Assembly: GCA_900491605.1 (NCBI GenBank)
Contig: UESW01004823.1
Span: 167,823 to 231,822, forward strand
DNA: 64,000 nucleotides
Origin: Calamus simplicifolius
Taxonomy: Eukaryota; Streptophyta; Magnoliopsida; Arecales; Arecaceae
Direction: 5' to 3'
Position 1 is the stretch's first letter; every line of letters starts with the position of its first letter. The translations under genes were made by a program, and so were the position numbers. Below, piece after piece: positions 24,150 through 34,300 of this stretch. The notes beneath the pieces were generated by a model, which saw nothing but the letters and a program-made list of their open reading frames with translations, was not told the DNA's origin and searched no databases.

Positions 24150-25045
24150 TAAGCTAGCTTATTTCCCTCTTTAGCTAGCTTCCCCCACTTGCTAATTAAT
24201 TTATTTTTCTCTCACATTGATGCTGGCCGAACCATGCATGGGACTAGTTAGCTTATTAGCTAACTTCTTCCTTCTCCTAGTTGACTGGTTGGCCTCTAGA
24301 GACAACTATTTGCTGCTGAATTTCTATGTTGACCGAATGGTTCTTAGAATCAGCTAGCTAGGCAGCTAGCTGGTTAGCTTCTTAAGTTAACTAGATATCC
24401 CAAAAAGCTAAATACTTTTCCCTGCAGGTTCTCTTGGCCGACTGGAATTTATTTCAAGCTAGCTGGTGAGCTAGCTTCTCCTTGGACGTTTTGCATGAAT
24501 CTTTGACTGAGTTAGCTAACAAGCTAACTATTTTGACAAAGCTTTTCATTCCCTGGGCGCATGAATTTAAATTCAGTTAGCTAACAAGCTAACTACTTTC
24601 TTGCATGATAGAGTTAACTTTTTATGTAGCTAGCTGGGAAGCTAACTACTTCATTGCTTTTCTCCTCCCAGCCGCATGATAATTGAATTGAGTTAGCTCT
24701 TGAGTTAACTATTTTTTTATGGCCTCATGAATTCTTTGAATAGCTAACTAAAGAGCTAGCTGAATTTCAAAAGCTTTCTGTTCATGAAACGTTGGACTCT
24801 TGTTTCTTGTGGCCAGTTAGCTGATGAGCTAACTAGATTGTGTCTTAGCTACCTTTAAAGCTAACTACTTTATCCTGGTTGTTTTTCCTAGCCGTGTGCA
24901 TAGTGGATTAAGCTAGCTTGCTAGCTAGCTACTTTGTTTCCTTGGAACGAGGCTGATATTCTTGCCGTGGGAGTCTTGCTAGCTAGCTAGCTAGCTTGGA
25001 AAGGTTAGCTAGCTTTGCTTAGCTAGCTTTAGCATTAGCTCTTCC
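24150..25045. repeat. Array of short AGCTAGCT-type hairpins in the solo LTR
   Basis: About 14 inverted repeats of the form AGTTAGCT, a short spacer, AGCTAACT recur every 50-100 bp (clear cases near 24459, 24513 and 24578). Several are linked by a degenerate GCCG-CATGAAT segment. A pure GCTAGCTAGCTAGC run lies near 24978. It occupies the LTR part where the other SIRE LTRs carry GAGTCGACTC arrays. Confidence 0.75.
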
Positions 25046-25104
25046 CCTTCTTCCTCCATGGGCCGCACGTCTTCTTTGAGGGCTGCTGAAAATTTATTCA
25101 AACC

Positions 25105-25245
25105 AACCTCCTCTCTCATGAATTAAATGCTCTCTCTCTCTTAATTACATTTCCGTTTTCATGGTTACTGAATTTTTTCTTAACCTCCTCTCTCATGAAT
25201 TAAATGCTCTCTCTCTTAATTACATTTCCATTTTCATGGTTACTG
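25105..25245. repeat. Direct repeat, two copies, in the solo LTR
   Basis: A segment of about 60 bp beginning CCTCCTCTCTCATGAATTAA occurs at about 25109 and again at about 25184, with only a few differences. A shorter AAATAAATTCAAACGG repeat follows at about 25300 and 25348. Confidence 0.75.
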
Positions 25246-25809
25246 ACTTTTTTTGGTGTTTGAAAGAAATCTTTTTTGCCAAAGGATTAAATGCAATGAG
25301 AAATAAATTCAAACGGTTATATTTCTTCCCATTTTTAATTTTCTCGAAATAAATTCAAACGGTTATATTTCTTCCCGTTTTTAATTTCCTCTATTTACAA
25401 ATGTGTCTAACGGACATTATTTTTGTGTTGGTTTAAATAGAAATGATCAGTGGAACTTCAAAATGATGAGAGACGATTTCTTGACTATTTTTGTTGGCAA
25501 ATCTATGAAAATCTGAAAAAGAAAGAGAAAAGAAAGAAATCAAAAAGAGAGTGTTCATTGCATATTTTCGGAGTGTTGAAGAGCAAGCTCTTGTGCTATG
25601 AAGTTACAAATCTTAATCCTTGTTCTTGCCATCCAGATCCGGTGAAACTTTTTCAAGCTTCAGCTACCTCGGAGATCCTCATCCATTGCTGAAGACTTGC
25701 TTCAAAATTTGTAAAGTTCTTCTTTGAATATTTGCTCAAGTTAGGAGCTATTTGTTATATTCTATGATATTTCTTGTAATAGGGTTAGAGATAACCCTAG
25801 ATTGTTATT

Positions 25810-25960
25810 TGGCTTCCTTGTGCCGTGAAACAAGAGGACTAGCCGGGAAGGCTAGGGGTTTGGCTGCCTTGTGCCGTGAAACAAGAGGCTAACCGGGAAG
25901 GCTAGGGGATTGGCTGCCTTGTGCCGTGAAACAAGAGGACTAGCCGGGAAGGCTAGGGGT
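25810..25960. repeat. Three tandem copies of a ~55-bp unit in the solo LTR
   Basis: The unit GGCTGCCTTGTGCCGTGAAA followed by CAAGAGGACTAGCCGGGAAG is present three times in tandem, near 25811, 25860 and 25912, with one or two substitutions each. Confidence 0.8.
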
Positions 25961-26213
25961 TGTAATCGTTGTGATACGATTAGTGAAATTCCCAAAGGAT
26001 TTTTGGGGAGTGGATGTAGGAGCCAAGTTTGCACCGAACCACTATAAACCCTATTGTGTTTGTGATTGCATATTCTGTGTAATTTTGTTTCGTGCACTCC
26101 ACTTCACCGCTGCGAACTAATTTCTTAATTAGTGATTAAGCACATATCTGCGCTAGTAATTAATTTTAAGAAACCCAATTCACCCCCTCTTGGGTTACTA
26201 CATCTGGGCAACA

Positions 26214-27484
26214 GATATAATCAGGAGGAAGAAATTGATTTTGATGAAACCTTTGCACTTGTTGCTAGATTAGAGGCCATTAGGTTATTACTTGCATTTG
26301 TAAAAAGTGCATTCTTAAATGGTTTTATAAATGAGAAAGTTTTTATTGAATAACCACCTGGTTTTGAAGATCATGAATTTTCAAATCATGTTTTTAAACT
26401 ACATAAAGTACTTTACGATTTAAAACAAGCACCTAGAGCTTGGTATGATATGTTAAGTAAATTTCTAATTAAAAATGATTTTTCTAGAGGAAATATTGAT
26501 AAAACCCTATTTTTGAAAAGAAAAGAAAAGACTTACTGGTAGTACAAATCTATGTAGATGATATAGTATTTGGTGCTACTAACAATCTTCTTTGTCAAGA
26601 TTTTGCAAAGTTAATGCAGGAAAAATTTAAATTGAGCATGATGAGAGAACTTAACTTCTTTCTTGGACTTCAAATCAAAAAGGAATTTTCATCAACCAAA
26701 TAAAGTACACTAAAAAATTCTTAAGAAGTTTGGTATGAAATCAGTTAAACCTTTTGGCACACCTATGAGTCCTTCATGCAAACTTGATAAAGATGAAGAT
26801 GGTAAGCAAGTAGATCAAAATATTATAGAGGTATGATTGGTTCTCTACTTTATTTAATAGCTAGTAGACCTGATATTATGTTTGTTGTATGCTTATGTGC
26901 TAGATATCAGTCTAAACCTAAAGAATCTCACTTAATTGCTGTAAAAGAATTCTCAGATAATTAAATGGAACTAAAAATGTAGGATTATGGTACTCTAGAG
27001 ATTCAACATTAAATCTGATTGCATATTCTGATTTAGATTTTGCTGGTTGTAAATTGGATAGAAAAAGCACAAGTGGTGCATGCCAATTCTTAGGCAGTAA
27101 CTTAATCTCTTGGTTTAGCAAAAAGCAAAATTCAGTTGCATTATCAACTGCTTAAGCTGAATATGTTGTAGCTGGAAGTTGTTGTGCTCAAATTCTTTGG
27201 ATTAAACGATAACTTAAGGATTATAGTATAACACTTGATAAAACTCCAATTAGATATGGCAACACTAGTGCAATAAATTTGACAAAAAATCATATTCAAC
27301 ATTCAAGAACTAAACACATAGAGATAAGACACCATTTCATTAGAGAACATGTAGCTAATAGTGATGTTTATCTTGATTATGTATGTAATGATGAACAATT
27401 AGCTAACATATTTACAAAACCCTTAAGTGAAGAGAGATTTTTCTATCTTAGAGGAGAATTAGGAGTTTATGATCCATCAGAATG
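26214..27484 (+). pseudogene. Element A reverse transcriptase and RNase H (broken)
   Basis: RT resumes after the GATAT copy with NQEEEIDFDETFALVARLEA. The QMDV segment is deleted, so LLAFVKSAFLNGF is joined directly. A TAA near 26352 and indels follow. YVDD is at 26551-26562. RNase H signatures GCKLDRKSTSGACQFLG and KKQNSVALSTA are present, with a TAA near 27153. The last open stretch (27279-27485) holds TKHIEIRHHFIREH and ends at the natural pol stop. Clearly dead. Confidence 0.9.
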
Positions 27485-27973
27485 ATTTTAAATCTCCTAG
27501 GAATGACTATCTAGAATTCAATCATTTTCTTGAAGATCCTCTTATGATTCTAAGGAAAATTTTTCTAGATATTTGAACTTCTTGATTTACCACATTCTAA
27601 GGAAGATTTATCCAAAGTTTTATGATCATTTTGACAAGTTTTGGATTCTTTGAAACTCTCATTTTTTACTAAAACTGTCTTGGAGCCGACACCATTTATG
27701 TTGGAGTCGACTCTAATTTTATGTGCTCTCTATCTGAGTTTTTAGAACTGACACTTGCTACTGCAGAGCCGACTCTATTTCACGCGCTGACTATGTTAGC
27801 GATTTAGAGCCAACACCTCGCTTTGTGGGAGCCAACTCTAAGTGGTCCCCTTTTGATTTATCTAGGGCAGAGTTGACACCTTCTTATTTCCATCCAACTC
27901 CAATCCACTCTAAATCCCTCTTCACTTGTCCCAAACACCAAAATCTTTCGAATCCATCCTCTCTTGACATCTA
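27485..27973 (+). promoter_or_regulatory. Inter-ORF region with motif array, element A
   Basis: Copies of the GAGCCGACACC/GAGTCGACTC family, more decayed than in element 3, lie at 27682-27900. They precede the extra-ORF ATG at 27974. The block ending AAGTGGTCCCC and the GCTTTGTGGGAGCC segment correspond to those in elements 2 and 3. Confidence 0.5.
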
Positions 27974-29354
27974 ATGGCACCCAAACGTCGTGCATCTGTC
28001 ATTAGAGTCACTATTACCACCGGGAGAAGAATCGCTCAATGTCCGGCGAGGCTACCCTCTCCGAGCTCGTCTTCCTCCTCTTCTTCCTCAACTCCTAGCA
28101 TCATTCCCACTCCACCCTCACCCCAGATCGACCTCTTAGCCATGAAAGCCATCACCACTGGAAGGAAGGTCGACTTCAACTTTTTTGACTCGGAAGGATT
28201 TACTCTAGGGAAACAATTAAAGGAAATGGGTTGGGAAAAGGTATGCTCACTCGACATCCCTACCTACCCTAGTTTAGTGAAGGAAGTCTATCACAATCTT
28301 AGTAGAGGATATGGTGGGATTGTTAGCCCTATTAGAGGAACTCGGATTCACCTAACCTCTGAAATTTTAGGAAATTTGTTGAAAATTCCTGTGATTGGTA
28401 TGATTGCTACTTCACACAGTGAAAGAGGAGAAGCACTATCAAGGATATTAGGAAAAGATATGACAGATTTTGAGAAAATAAGTGCAAATCAATTACCTTT
28501 GGAATTAAGACTGTTACATAACATTTGCAGTAGGATTTTATTTTCAAAAACTAGAAGATTTGAATATGTTTCTGAAAGGGACATAGTTGTTATGGACTGT
28601 GCAGTTACAGGATAGCCCATCAATTTAGCTGGAATGATGATTGGATATATAGCTGAGGTCAGTAGCAAGAAGAGATCCACTTTGCCATATGGAATGATTT
28701 TGACTTTAACTTTTTAAAGTCAAGGTGTAAACATTTTGGAAAATGAGCCACTTAAGAAACTGAGACATACGGATTACTATAACATTGCTACACTTCACCG
28801 TATGGGATTCAAGAAAGTGAATGGTCAATGGCAAAGGAAAGGACATGGAGAAGAAATGGCGGCTGAAGCTGATACTGCAGTCCCTGGTCCTTGAGAAGCT
28901 AGACCATCTATGAGACGTTCTTCACCTGGACTAAGCAGTTCGGCACCCCCAGCGACACCAGCAGCTACAACCACATTTGTCCAAAATTCTTCATAGGTAT
29001 ATTGAGCAGCTCAAAGCTCTGTTGGCAGACCATGAAGCTAAAATTAAGGATGATGTAAGAAATCAACTTTTGGGAATAAGGCAGCTATGCTACTCTTTGG
29101 AAGAAAAAGTCAATGAGATTGAGTCATCATTTAGTACATCTTCTGATGCCTTAAAGACTGATCTAAAGTTAATATTTGACAAAATTAAGGACATTGGAGG
29201 TGACTCTGATACTTATTCCAGAAGTAATGCATAACTTCAAGAGAAAGTCATGGCAGCTGCTTCTTTAGTTGAGAGAATGCTTAATAACTTTATGAAAGTT
29301 CAAGAAAAAGGAATGGGACAGATTTTGGCAGAACTTAAGAAGATTCTGAGATGA
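27974..29354 (+). pseudogene. Element A extra ORF after pol (PF20167-like), best preserved copy
   Basis: The ATG at 27974 opens 213 residues: MAPKRRASV, a basic start, a Ser/Pro-rich linker, then a globular domain with KQLKEMGWEKVCSLD, IPTYPSLVKEVYHNLSRG, PIRGTRIHLTSEILGNLL, LPLELRLLHNICSRIL and ERDIVVMD. A TAG at 28613 stops it. The continuation (INLAGMMIGYIAEV, YGMILTLTF with a TAA, LRHTDYYNIATLHRMGF) is otherwise in frame for a while. The C-terminal stretch 28977-29234 is a predicted coiled coil. It resembles PF20167 (plant transposon domain) by pattern only. Function is unknown, and no enzymatic motif is visible. Confidence 0.72.
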
Positions 29355-29671
29355 TCCTTTCTCCAAGCCAAGCCAAGTCAACTCTACTTCAATCCAATCA
29401 ACTTCAATCTATCTCAAGCTATCTTTAGATTTTAAGTTTAGTTTGTATCTAGGACAAACTTATCATTTTGCCTAGAATATAATTAAAATCAATGTATCTT
29501 GTTGTAACTATGTTGTCTTAACATTTTTTGTACTTGATACTTTGTACTCAATGGTATTTTATATGAAATCAATCTTGACTCTTGCATTTTGAATTTTGAA
29601 TTATTCAATTCCTGTATTGATTTTGATTTAAGCAATGTCTACCCTACATCTTCTTAACCTTTTTGTTGATA

Positions 29672-29976
29672 ACAAAAAATGGGGAGAAAGAGTGTATATG
29701 CAGATAGACTTAAATGGACTTAAAATGGATATGTTGTATGCACATTATATAGGGGAAGCTTAATTAAGTTTTTCTCACTCAGAGAGGGCTTAATTATGTT
29801 GCTAAAATCTTATTTGAACATTCTATTTGTATGACACATAAGAAAATTTTTTTATTTACTTTTGGTTAAAGTTATTAAAAATCAAGCATAACTATGAATC
29901 TGCTTATTTTAACAATTATGCATTAATTGATTATGCATATACTCAATGTTTTTGTCATCATCAAAAAGGGGGAGAT
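29672..29976 (+). other. Repeated polypurine tracts, element A
   Basis: AAAAAATGGGGAGAAAGAG lies near 29673, weaker runs near 29750 and 29800, and the terminal AAAAAGGGGGAGAT at 29963-29976 touches the 3' LTR. Confidence 0.75.
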
Positions 29977-31504
29977 TGTTGATCCATTTATTGATTTTGA
30001 TGATTAACAAAAGCCATGAGTATATTCCTTATGATACTAATAAAATTGATAAAGTGTTTTAGAAATTTAGAAAGATTAAGTATTCAAACTTTTGTACAAA
30101 AATGGGCTTGAATCAATTTTTTAGTGGTATGTGTCAAAGTTCAGAGTTTAGAGTTGACTCCAAAAGCATTAGAGCCGACTTCGGAGTGTATCGGAACTGT
30201 TTGGCATATTCGGTACGGTTTAGAGCCGACTCAAGAAAATTAGAGCCGACTCTAACCTGAGTTACAGTGAACTATTTTTCTGCTTTAGATTTTAGAGCCG
30301 ACTCCAGCAGAGTTAGAGCCGACTCTAACCTGAGAATAGAGACTGCATTTTTCGGGACACTGTTAGAGTCGATCCCAAGGAAATTAGAGCCGACTCCAGC
30401 TCGCGTTGTGTCGACCCCACAGAATTCTAGAGCCGACTCCACTGCGAACATTTTCTTTCTATTTTGGGAAACCCGACTTAGAGCCGACACTAGGCAAGAT
30501 TAGAGCCGACTCTAATTTGTCAGAGATGACTTTCAGATTTGTCAGAAAAGGCTCCAACGGTCATATTTCTCAAACTACTCTTCAATGGCTCTTTGCCTTT
30601 GCGTGTTGAACTCATCCACAAGTACTCTCAATGGCTACTTTACATCAAAAATATGGATTAAGAGAGATTATAAAAGGACATTCCGACCGTTCAAAAACAA
30701 GAGAAGAAAAAGAGAAAAAATAGAAAAATATCAAAGAGGGAAAACTCTGATTCAAAGCCTCATTGTGCAAAAGAGATAGTAGAGAAATCCAAAAGCTTTC
30801 AAAAATCAAATATGAAGGATTTTCATCAATTAGAAGAAAAAAAGCAAGAGACCTAGTTCTTCATCCTTCTCTACACCAACATTTCTTCAAGAGCCTAAGT
30901 TCAATCTTGAGAAAGATTATTCAGAAGAGAAGAGGAAAAGAAGAAAAGAAGAAAAGCTCAACATCAAACATCTTCTAATCAGGCTTTTCTATTCCCATTT
31001 TTACTTATATTGTTTATCTGCTCATTTGAGGAGCTTTCTTATTGTTGTAATCATTTGCTTGATTCATTTATTTTCTGATTCAATCAGGGGATTGAATCAG
31101 TTGAGGTAGTTGACCTCGGGCAAGCTAAGATTAGCTTGTGTTAGGTTGTGTGTTGGTGAACTATGAAAACCGGCTGGGTTTGTTGTGATCCCATTATAAA
31201 ACAACAAGTTCGAGTTGTTATCTTGTAAAATAACTCTGCTATAATCAGGGTGATTATAGTGTGTACCCGAGAGTTGCTTGGGAGTGGATGTAGGTATAGC
31301 TAACACCGAACCACTATAAATCCTTTGTGTTTGTCGTGCTTATCTCTTCTCTCTTTCTCTCTTTTTACATTGTGTTCAGCATTCATAGCATCACACTCTC
31401 TATACTTTACTTGTGCACAATTCATCTTGGGAAATTAATTTTAATTATAAAATTTTTAAAGAACCCAATTCACCCCCCCTCTTGGGTTTCCATTTGGGCC
31501 AACA
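29977..31504 (+). repeat. Element A 3' LTR
   Basis: The 1528-bp LTR starts TGTTGATCC and ends TTTGGGCCAACA. The GAGCCGACTCC/GAGCCGACTCT array is at about 30150-30515, the TATA-like TATAAAAG at 30669-30676, and the ACCGAACCACTATAAA box at 31305-31320. The 5' partner is outside the window, so its age cannot be judged here. Confidence 0.93.
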
Positions 31505-31539
31505 GGAAAGTAAAGCACCTTAAAATATGAATCAATGCT

Positions 31540-31969
31540 CTATGTTAATCTCTTGCATGGTGCATCCCGCATCACTCTACTATTGATTCCATCGAGACTA
31601 CAGCCATGACACGGAGGACTGTCATCACTTGAGGCACGCCATCAAGGAACTCATCCAACATGGCTACCTTGGAAAGTTCGTCTAAGGAAGACCACTAGCT
31701 ACTCTACGCCAAGTGGGCCCTCCGCCCACCCAGGCCAACATCAATAATGCTTCAACCGAGAGGATAGTCGGCATGATTTTCTGGGGGGCAGGTCAAACTT
31801 CCAAGAGGCCATAAGGGGGTGAGGGAATAGAAAATGTAATTTGCTTCTCAGAGAGGGACCTAGCGGGGGTGAATAATTCAAATGACGGGGGCGTTGTCGT
31901 CTCTATGACGATCGCCAAGCATCCTGTAAAAGGAATCATTATAGATAGTGGAATGATGCAGCACAATGG
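31540..31969 (+). pseudogene. Element B gag C-terminus to protease start (broken)
   Basis: HRDYSHDTEDCHHLRHAIKE and LIQHGYLGKFV correspond to the knuckle region of element C (near 42735-42830). They are followed by VVVSMTIAKHPVKGI-like coding and the start of the protease motif DSG at 31944. A TGA replaces the first knuckle cysteine. Coding stops at the 1.7-kb insert. Confidence 0.75.
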
Positions 31970-33657
31970 CAGGGGGTGATTATGCAATCAATGAATTGAT
32001 AAAAATTATTTTTTTAAGTATTTTAGAAGATGGCTAATTCACCCAAAAATAAGAGAAAGAGTAAGAGGGCAGATTATGTGATATAGAAAGTAACAGTTTA
32101 GGAACAGAACTTTTAGAAAAATAAAGAAGCATACTAGGAAAGTCTGGAATTGAAAAACTCCAAGGAAGATATGCTCATGAACTTTCACATAATCAGAATC
32201 ATAGAGTAAGGGAAAGGTTGATTTATCCGATGATGATGCGCTCCTAATGTTGGTAGAAGATCTCTCGTTAGCGGGTAGAATTTTTGGATGAGAAAACTAT
32301 ATTCCATGTGAGGCTCCTTGATCTTGATTCAAGGACAAAGAAGGCATCCTCGGCTTTGAAGATAAATCCAGAGAGGGGCGACGGCTTTGGAGAGAATAAG
32401 TGGCGTCCTTAGAAATAACTCAAGAGAGAAACGATGGTTTTGGGATGAAGGGAGGATGATAGTTATGGAAATAAATTAGGAGAGGGGCGGTGGTTTTTTT
32501 GGATGAAGGAAGGGCGACGGCTATGGTTCCACATATGGATGCTTAGAATTTAGGAGGGGTGATCGGTTATGGTGGTATGAGGATTAGGATTTCTTTGATG
32601 GAGTTTAGTAGAGGAGATGGACTAGACTAGGGTTTGGTAGTAAGAATACTTTGGCCTCACGCCTAACTCCTTCACGGAGGATTAATTGCTCAAGGAAATA
32701 GAAATTCGGCCTCACACCTAACTTCCTCACTGAGGATCAATTGCTCAAGGCAATGAAAATTTGGCCTCATGCCTAACTCCCTCATAGAGGATCAATTGCT
32801 TAGGACAACGACAATAAAACTTGAAAAAAATAAATTTTCATATATTCATATTCTGTTTTTTTATCGTTTCAAGATAAAGGTTTTATAAACCTCTCATGCC
32901 ATTACAAAGTAAGTGCAACATTTAGAGTAATAAATGATAGGAATTACAAAATATAATAGAATTGCAGAGCAAAAATCTTCTTCCCTTCATTTGATTTGAC
33001 CAAAATGGCAGTAGCAATATATAGTTCCAATTGAAGGCAAGGGACCACAAGCAAAGAAGAAAGCTTTAGGGTAACATCCTTCTTTCTTTTCTTTTGTCAA
33101 CAAGGTCCATATGGGGCGCAAGATTCTTTACAAAATGATTGAGATGTTGATCTTTATTTTCATTAAAGCATAGCAGGGGACCACCAATTTCTTTCTTATG
33201 GGGCACCCAAGGTTGCCAACATTGTAGGTGGCAACATGGAGGGAGAAGATTGATTCCATATCATCAATCGGGGTGAAGATGGATCCAATGGAGGCAGAAG
33301 ATTGATTCCACGTCATCAATCCTGGTATAGGCAAATCCAATCCATGCAGAGCTCCAAGGGTAGGGTATGAATAAGGTTGAAGAAGATCGGATGGTTGTCC
33401 AATACTGCCTAATCTGGGAGGGCTTCTTCTAAATATCTTCAGTAGGATTTCAATAAGAGTAATACACTTTTCTTGAATTATTACATGACTCAAATAAAAT
33501 GAAAAAGCATAACCTGAACATTGAACTAAACCAAACTTGACTGACTCAGTAACAAGCCGGACTCAACCAACTAGGAAAGAAAGAAAAAAAATTATGGGAC
33601 TTCTAGGGTTTAGATATCTAAATGAAACCCTGTAGTCTTTTTCTCACTCTTGCTCCT
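31970..33657. mobile_element. Unidentified 1.7-kb insert in element B protease
   Basis: A 9-bp direct repeat, GCACAATGG, lies at 31961-31969 and again at 33658-33666, and protease coding continues directly after the second copy. The insert is AT-rich and has no recognisable coding domain. The longest stretch is a minus-strand frame of 121 codons at 33128-33493, which I do not recognise. It includes tandem repeats at 32640-32815. A 9-bp duplication is typical of Mutator-like elements, but I see no terminal inverted repeats, so the class is open. Confidence 0.5.
32640..32815. repeat. Three tandem copies of a ~60-bp unit
   Basis: TTGGCCTCACGCCTAACTCC, then a GAGGATYAATTGCTCAAGG-type segment, occurs three times in tandem (near 32650, 32706 and 32760) with moderate divergence. 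Confidence 0.75.
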
Positions 33658-34300
33658 GCACAATGGAAGCTCTGTTGACATCCTTACTTACGATGCTTTT
33701 ATTCGAAGGAACCTCTCTCCCAACTCCCTCCAGCCCGTGTTTGCACCCTTGATTGGCTTCACGGGAGACTCTATGAAAGTAGAAGGCGAGATCACCCTCC
33801 CAATCACAACTAGGACACCACCATGCCAAAGCACAGTCCTTATGAGATTCCTGATTGTCTGAGTACCACTGACCTAGAATGCCATACTCGGGCGACCCGG
33901 CCTGAACCTCCTGGATGATGTCATCTCTACTAAGAGTCTCCTCATTAGGTTCCCGACCAGCAACGAGATCGGCAAGATGCGCGGTGACCAGAGCTCGGTG
34001 CAGCTGTGCTATCACATGGATCCTAGTCCTCAAGAGATAGTCACTCTGCTAGCTCTAGAGCTACTTGACCCAAGAGAGTCAGAGAAAAGGGGAGAGCCAG
34101 CTGAGCACCTGCTAACCTTCCCATTGGGGGATGATTCAGCAAAGAACGTCCAAATTGGCTAACTCCTTTACGCGAAGTAAGAAACCAACTTCTCACCTTC
34201 CTATGGGCCAACTCAGATATCTTCACCTAGTCAGCTTCGGACATGCCCGGTATACCTTCAGAGGTAATCACCCATAAGCTCAATATCATCCCAAGGTACC
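33658..34300 (+). pseudogene. Element B protease, C-terminal part (broken)
   Basis: Aspartic protease coding resumes with GSSVDILTYDAF, then PLIGFTGDSMKVEGEITLPI. A TGA follows near 33860, then GRPGLNLLDDVISTK and the linker RGEPAEHLLTFPLGDD, all parallel to element C at 43090-43580. Several stops and an indel. Confidence 0.82.

Larger units (their letters stand above)
23947..26213 (+). mobile_element. Solo LTR of a different Sirevirus-type family
   Basis: This 2267-bp unit starts TGTTGGCCC and ends GGGCAACA, flanked by GATAT on both sides (23942-23946 and 26214-26218). It sits inside the RT of element A, which resumes at once. There is no internal region, primer site or polypurine tract, so it is a solo LTR left by recombination between LTRs. 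Its last 165 bp (ACCGAACCACTATAAA box at 26033-26048, then CCCAATTCACCCCCTCTTGGGTT) match the ends of the other SIRE LTRs. The rest is unrelated and much longer. Confidence 0.9.
1..31504 (+). mobile_element. Element A: outer SIRE-type Copia retrotransposon, 5' end outside window, split by three insertions
   Basis: The remaining pieces are 1-2162, 12507-13406, 23829-23946 and 26219-31504. Read in order they give gag, protease, integrase, RT, RNase H, an extra ORF and the 3' LTR of one Copia element. Each break falls inside coding sequence that resumes exactly after the inserted element, and 5-bp duplications AAAGT, TGGAC and GATAT flank the three insertions. Gene order (integrase before RT) is Copia. 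The extra ORF after pol and the long LTR point to the Sirevirus lineage. Many stops and frameshifts make it a dead copy and the oldest SIRE element here. The 5' LTR and gag start lie to the left of the window. Confidence 0.93.

Noticed and set aside
23947..26213. A complete fourth element instead of a solo LTR
   Set aside because: The right end joins element A coding directly after the GATAT copy, and there is no primer site, polypurine tract or coding domain inside.
33128..33493. Minus-strand frame of 121 codons as a gene
   Set aside because: No recognisable domain, inside an insert of unknown class. Noted in the insert entry only.
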